A stretch of DNA of 9,210 nt from DASTQL01 sp035761805 (GTDB lineage Bacteria > Actinomycetota > Actinomycetes > Jiangellales > Jiangellaceae). The DNA lies in assembly GCA_035761805.1 (NCBI GenBank), contig DASTQL010000089.1, positions 1 through 9,210 of the forward strand, written 5' to 3'. Shown piece after piece: positions 6,644 to 9,210 of the stretch. The notes beneath the pieces are model-generated. The model was given only the letters and a program-made list of their open reading frames with translations. It was not told the origin of the DNA and did no database searches. A program made the position numbers and the translations under genes. How positions within the stretch are numbered: position 1 is the first letter of the stretch; the number at the start of each line of letters is the position of its first letter.

Positions 6644-6674
6644 GACCTGGCGATCACACCTCGCGGACGAGCGG

Positions 6675-8015
6675 TCAGCGGTCCGCCAGGAGGTCCAGCA
6701 GCAGGGCCTCGGCGTGGCAGACCCGGGCGAACTCGGCCAGATGCAGCGACTCGTCGATGCCGTGCGCCCGGGAGTCCGGGTCCTCGACGCCGGTCACGAG
6801 GACCGCGGACGCCGGGAAGAGCCGGGCGAACTCCGCGATGAACGGGATCGACCCGCCGATCCCCACGTCCACCGGCTCGACGCCGTCCCACGCCGCGCGC
6901 AGAGCGGAGCGCGCCGCCACGTACGCCGGTCCTGACGTTTGCAGCGCGGTCGGGGCGCCGGTCGAGACGGGGGTCACGGTGACGTGCGCGCCGAACGGCG
7001 CCTGCGAGGTGAGGTGCACTGTCAACGCCTCGACGGCCGCGCCCGGGTCCTGCCCAGGGGCCAACCGCGCGCTGACCTCGGCACGGGCGACCGGCTGCAG
7101 CACGCCGGCCGCGCCGTCGACGGACGGTACGTCCATCCCGATGACGGTGATCGCGGGCCGCGTCCACAGGCGGTCGGCGATCGACCCGCTGCCGATCAGC
7201 TGCACACCGTCCAGGAGCCCGGCGTCGGTGCGGAACGTCTCCTCCGGGTAGTCGACGTCGGTAGCCCTCCCGGCAGCCAGGCCGGCCACGGCCACGTCAC
7301 CGTGCTCGTCGTGCAGGGTGGCCAGGAGCCGGACGAGCGCCGTCGTCGCATCGGGGACGGGACCGCCGTACATGCCGCTGTGCAGGTGGTGGTCCAGGGT
7401 GCGCACCTCGGCCAGGACCACCGCGAACCCACGCAGGCTGGTGGTCAGCGCGGGGACGCCGACAGCCCAGTTGGCCGAGTCGGCCACCACGATCACGTCG
7501 GCCGCGAGCAGGTCACGGTGTCTCTCCAGGAACGGTACGAAGGTGGGCGAGCCCACCTCCTCCTCTCCCTCGACGAAGAGCGTGACGCCGACGGGCGGCC
7601 GCCCCCCGTACGCGCGAACCGCGGCCAGGTGGGCCAGCACGCCGGCCTTGTCGTCGGCGGTCCCCCGTCCGTACAGGCGTCCGTCCCGCTCGGTCGGCTC
7701 GAACGGGTCCGAGGACCACGCGTCCCGGTCTCCCGTGGGCTGGACGTCGTGGTGCGCGTAGAGCAGCACGGTCGGCATGCCCTCCGGTGCCGGCCAGGAC
7801 GCCACGACCGCCGGAGCCCCGCCCCCGACCGACAGGATCCGGGACTCGGCCGCTCCGGCGTCGCGGGCCAGGTCGGCGACGGCCTCGGCACTACGTCGTA
7901 GGTCGTCGGCACGGGCCGGGTCGGCGCTCACGGAGGGGATGCGGACGAGCTCCTCCAGGTCGCGGCGGACCCCCGGCAGGACGCTGTCGACGGCGGCGCG
8001 CAGGTCGGTGGTCAC
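6675..8015 (-). CDS. M20-family zinc dipeptidase
   Basis: Metallopeptidase of the M20 family (carnosinase-like dipeptidase group), predicted to cleave dipeptides or related amides in the cytoplasm; no signal peptide is seen. Of 446 residues, the two-metal catalytic domain shows YAHHDVQP (86-93; H88 as ligand and D90 as its helper), GRGTADDKAG (116-125; bridging D121), EGEEEVGSP (149-157; general base E152 and ligand E153), VVADSANW (176-183; ligand D179), and the late histidine in RAHGIDESLH near residue 417. The lid domain includes HLHSGMYGGPVPD, whose histidine contacts substrate across the dimer in this family. The start is a GTG at 8015 with no Shine-Dalgarno but a TANNNT box 8 nt upstream, so leaderless translation is likely. 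Diverges from the membrane/GNAT gene. Exact substrate unknown. Confidence 0.92.
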   Translation of the reverse strand: MTTDLRAAVDSVLPGVRRDLEELVRIPSVSADPARADDLRRSAEAVADLARDAGAAESRILSVGGGAPAVVASWPAPEGMPTVLLYAHHDVQPTGDRDAWSSDPFEPTERDGRLYGRGTADDKAGVLAHLAAVRAYGGRPPVGVTLFVEGEEEVGSPTFVPFLERHRDLLAADVIVVADSANWAVGVPALTTSLRGFAVVLAEVRTLDHHLHSGMYGGPVPDATTALVRLLATLHDEHGDVAVAGLAAGRATDVDYPEETFRTDAGLLDGVQLIGSGSIADRLWTRPAITVIGMDVPSVDGAAGVLQPVARAEVSARLAPGQDPGAAVEALTVHLTSQAPFGAHVTVTPVSTGAPTALQTSGPAYVAARSALRAAWDGVEPVDVGIGGSIPFIAEFARLFPASAVLVTGVEDPDSRAHGIDESLHLAEFARVCHAEALLLDLLADR

Positions 8016-8023
8016 GGACGTCG

Positions 8024-8029
8024 ACCCTA
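8024..8029 (-). promoter_or_regulatory. Predicted leaderless -10 box of the M20 peptidase gene
   Basis: On the minus strand TAGGGT (8029-8024) fits TANNNT and is followed by 8 nt and the GTG start at 8015, placing the transcript start at or very near the start codon. No TTGACA-like -35 is visible at the usual distance; that position coincides with the -10 box of the opposing gene. Confidence 0.4.
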
Positions 8030-8046
8030 CGGGGGCGCCGTGGCCC

Positions 8047-8052
8047 TACGCT
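8047..8052 (+). promoter_or_regulatory. Predicted leaderless -10 box of the membrane/GNAT gene
   Basis: TACGCT fits TANNNT and is followed by 6 nt and the ATG at 8059. No Shine-Dalgarno sequence precedes that ATG, so a leaderless message is the simplest reading. The two facing -10 boxes are separated by exactly 17 bp. Confidence 0.4.
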
Positions 8053-8058
8053 CCGGGC

Positions 8059-8691
8059 ATGGTGTGGCTGGAGATCATCGGCTGGGCCGGCTCGGCGCTC
8101 GTGGTCTGGTCGCTGCTGCAGACCCGGATCCTGCGGCTGCGCACCTTCAGCCTCGCAGGCAGCCTCGTCCTGCTCGTCTACAACGCCGTCCTGGAGGTGT
8201 GGCCGATGGTCGGCCTCAACCTCATGCTGGCCGCGATCAACGCGGTGCACCTGCGCCGACTGCTCCGCAGCCGGCACGACGAGGCCGCGTACGAGGTCCT
8301 CGAGGTTGGTCCCGCCGACCCGTACCTCCGGTACGTCCTGCGCCTGCACGAGGCCGACATCCGGATGTTCAACCCAGGCTTCGTCCACGACCCGGCGGTG
8401 CCGAAGCGGTCGGCCTTCCTGGTGCAGCGCGGCGACGAGACCGTCGGTGTGGTGCTCGCCCGGGACGCCGGAGACGGGGTGGCGCAGGTGGACCTGGACT
8501 ACGTGACGCCGCGGTTCCGGGACTTCTCCCCCGGTGAATTCGTCTACCGGCGCAGCGGCTTGTTCACCGACCGGGGCTATCTCCGCGTACTCACGCCGCC
8601 GGGGATGGTGGAGCCGTACTACGAGCGACTCGGCTTCGCGCGGGCCGGCGACTCCTACGCGTTGGACCTCACCCGCCGCCGCCCCGAATGA
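8059..8691 (+). CDS. YgjV-like membrane protein with C-terminal GNAT-like domain
   Basis: Function unknown. The 210 residues divide in two. Residues 1-70 hold three hydrophobic segments (about 4-21, 29-46 and 49-66), with GWAGSALVVWSLLQTRILRLRTFSL resembling the small inner-membrane protein YgjV; the many arginines after the first helix and at 66-72 suggest which loops face the cytoplasm. Residues 75-205 look like a GNAT fold, with strands SAFLVQRGDETVGVVLAR (118-135) and VAQVDLDYVTP (141-151), then YLRVLTPPGMVEPYYERLGF (174-193), the last part typical of GNAT C-termini. The usual acetyl-CoA loop Q/R-x-x-G-x-G/A is not evident, so enzymatic activity is doubtful. ATG at 8059 is chosen because it begins the first helix and follows a TANNNT box by 6 nt; the frame is open farther upstream but there it is antisense to the peptidase. 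Its stop codon lies inside the terminal repeat of the large palindrome that follows. Confidence 0.82.
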   Translation: MVWLEIIGWAGSALVVWSLLQTRILRLRTFSLAGSLVLLVYNAVLEVWPMVGLNLMLAAINAVHLRRLLRSRHDEAAYEVLEVGPADPYLRYVLRLHEADIRMFNPGFVHDPAVPKRSAFLVQRGDETVGVVLARDAGDGVAQVDLDYVTPRFRDFSPGEFVYRRSGLFTDRGYLRVLTPPGMVEPYYERLGFARAGDSYALDLTRRRPE

Positions 8692-8914
8692 CCACGTTCA
8701 CCACCGTGGCGGTGCCATCACCAGGCGCTGGAGCCTCGTGATGAGGCCACGAGCCTGGTGGTGGCCCGGTGCGGCAGCCCTGCTCCACCCCCCACGCGAC
8801 GCCGACCAGGACCCCCGGACCGCACCCCGCCCACCACCAGGCTGCTGGGGCCATCACCAGGAGCGGACGCCTCGTGATGACCCGACGAGCATGGTGAACG
8901 TGGTCATTGGGGGC
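8681..8914. repeat. Large nested palindrome of about 234 bp, family B
   Basis: The outer arms AATGACCACGTTCACCA (8687-8703) and TGGTGAACGTGGTCATT (8892-8908) are perfect inverted copies. They extend outward by GCCCC/GGGGC after one G-G mismatch. Inward, the next 49 positions match at 29 without any gap, then GCCTGGTGGTGG (8753-8764) and GGTGCGG (8768-8774) pair exactly with 8831-8842 and 8820-8826. The central unpaired part is about 45 nt (8775-8819). Each arm carries a smaller hairpin, CATCACCAGG-8 nt-CCTCGTGATG, at 8716-8743 and 8852-8879. These two lie in direct orientation, and with flanking bases they match at 27 of 31 positions. No coding gene is seen in the 231-bp gap. The element sits between convergent genes and supplies the stop codon of the left one. 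No flanking target duplication is visible. Confidence 0.85.
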
Positions 8915-8922
8915 CAGGCGCG

Positions 8923-9210
8923 TCAGAAGAGCGGGAGGTACGGCGACAGGTCGGCGCGGGCGCCGCTGGCATGGACCGCCTCGCGGGCCTCGGCCCACGA
9001 GACCCGCCCGGCCGCCAGTCGCAGCCAGGTGAGCGGGTCGGTCTCCACCACCCCGGGCGGCGTGCCGCGAGTGTGCCGGGGCCCGGGGACGCACTGCACG
9101 GCGGCGTACGGCGGGACCCGGACCTCCAGGCTCCGGCCGGGCGCCCGCTCCGCCAGCGCCTCGAGCAGCACCCGGACGGCGAGTCGCTCGGCTTCCGGCG
9201 GCACCGCGGG
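8923..9210 (-). CDS. Sterol carrier family protein, C-terminal part (5' end outside window)
   Basis: The frame is open to the right edge and the visible 95-96 residues are the C-terminal part of a protein that is usually about 120-130 residues long, so the true start is probably beyond the window, although a GTG at 9204 exists. The block VPPYAAVQCVPGPRHTRGTPPGVVETDPLTWLRLAAGRVSW, followed by SGARADLSPYLPLF, is characteristic of a small actinobacterial family that databases name 'sterol carrier family protein' after weak likeness to the SCP2 fold. The motif GPRHTRGTPPxVVETDPxTWL is the most conserved part. The function is not established, and lipid binding should be treated as a guess. The gene converges on the membrane/GNAT gene, with the large palindrome between them. 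Confidence 0.8.
   Translation of the reverse strand, partial: PAVPPEAERLAVRVLLEALAERAPGRSLEVRVPPYAAVQCVPGPRHTRGTPPGVVETDPLTWLRLAAGRVSWAEAREAVHASGARADLSPYLPLF

Noticed and set aside
6521..6674. A riboswitch or glycerol-type operator before dhaK
   Set aside because: Only two GC dyads are visible, with no conserved riboswitch core and no recognisable operator or clear -10/-35 pair.
4451..6841. A 796-codon open frame on the + strand opposite dhaM, dhaL and dhaK
   Set aside because: It runs antisense across three well-recognised genes and has low-complexity Arg/Pro/Gly/His-rich composition, so it is a codon-bias artefact.
7777..8058. A 94-residue upstream extension of the membrane/GNAT gene
   Set aside because: It is antisense to the start of the M20 peptidase and has Ser/Arg/Pro-rich shadow composition. 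The ATG at 8059 begins the first membrane helix and has a promoter-like box in front.
8687..8908. A classical MITE with target-site duplication
   Set aside because: The terminal inverted repeats are good, but no direct duplication flanks them. The flanks instead continue the palindrome as GCCCC/GGGGC, so I call it a palindromic repeat of unknown mobility.

Overview
The window comes from a high-GC actinobacterium. The codon use is strongly GC-biased at third positions, GTG starts are common, several promoters look leaderless (a TANNNT box 6-8 nt before an ATG or GTG), and the last gene belongs to a 'sterol carrier family' typical of Actinomycetota. Genus cannot be decided from sequence alone.

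Layout, left to right. (1) The C-terminal half of glycerol kinase GlpK enters from the left edge (+). (2) A two-gene ABC exporter operon (-; ATPase, then a permease of about 12 TM segments, joined by a 4-bp GTGA overlap) diverges from a GbsR/MarR-type regulator (+). Their 79-bp shared promoter region is packed with inverted and direct repeats, so the regulator very probably controls the exporter and itself. (3) dhaK-dhaL-dhaM (-) is a complete PTS-dependent dihydroxyacetone kinase operon. DhaM is a two-domain EIIA-HPr protein. With glpK nearby, the window covers two routes that feed glycerol/dihydroxyacetone carbon into triose phosphates, although the exporter and regulator sit between them. 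(4) A zinc M20 dipeptidase-like gene (-) diverges from a small gene (+) joining a three-helix YgjV-like membrane segment to a GNAT-like domain. Both appear to be read from leaderless promoters packed into 43 bp. (5) The C-terminal part of a sterol-carrier-family protein (-) runs off the right edge.

The most striking non-coding signal is that each of the three convergent gene junctions carries a large imperfect palindrome. Two (745-830 and about 4061-4128) are copies of one family, with a 41/48 identical core. The third (8681-8914) is a much larger palindrome of about 234 bp with a nested architecture: perfect 17-bp ends, two direct 31-bp hairpin units and inner stems. The two families differ in sequence, but both start with AATGAYCACG. 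They may be bidirectional terminators, mobile palindromic elements in the style of REP sequences or MITEs, or sites for a chromosome-associated protein.

I saw no tRNA, rRNA, CRISPR array, transposase or phage gene.
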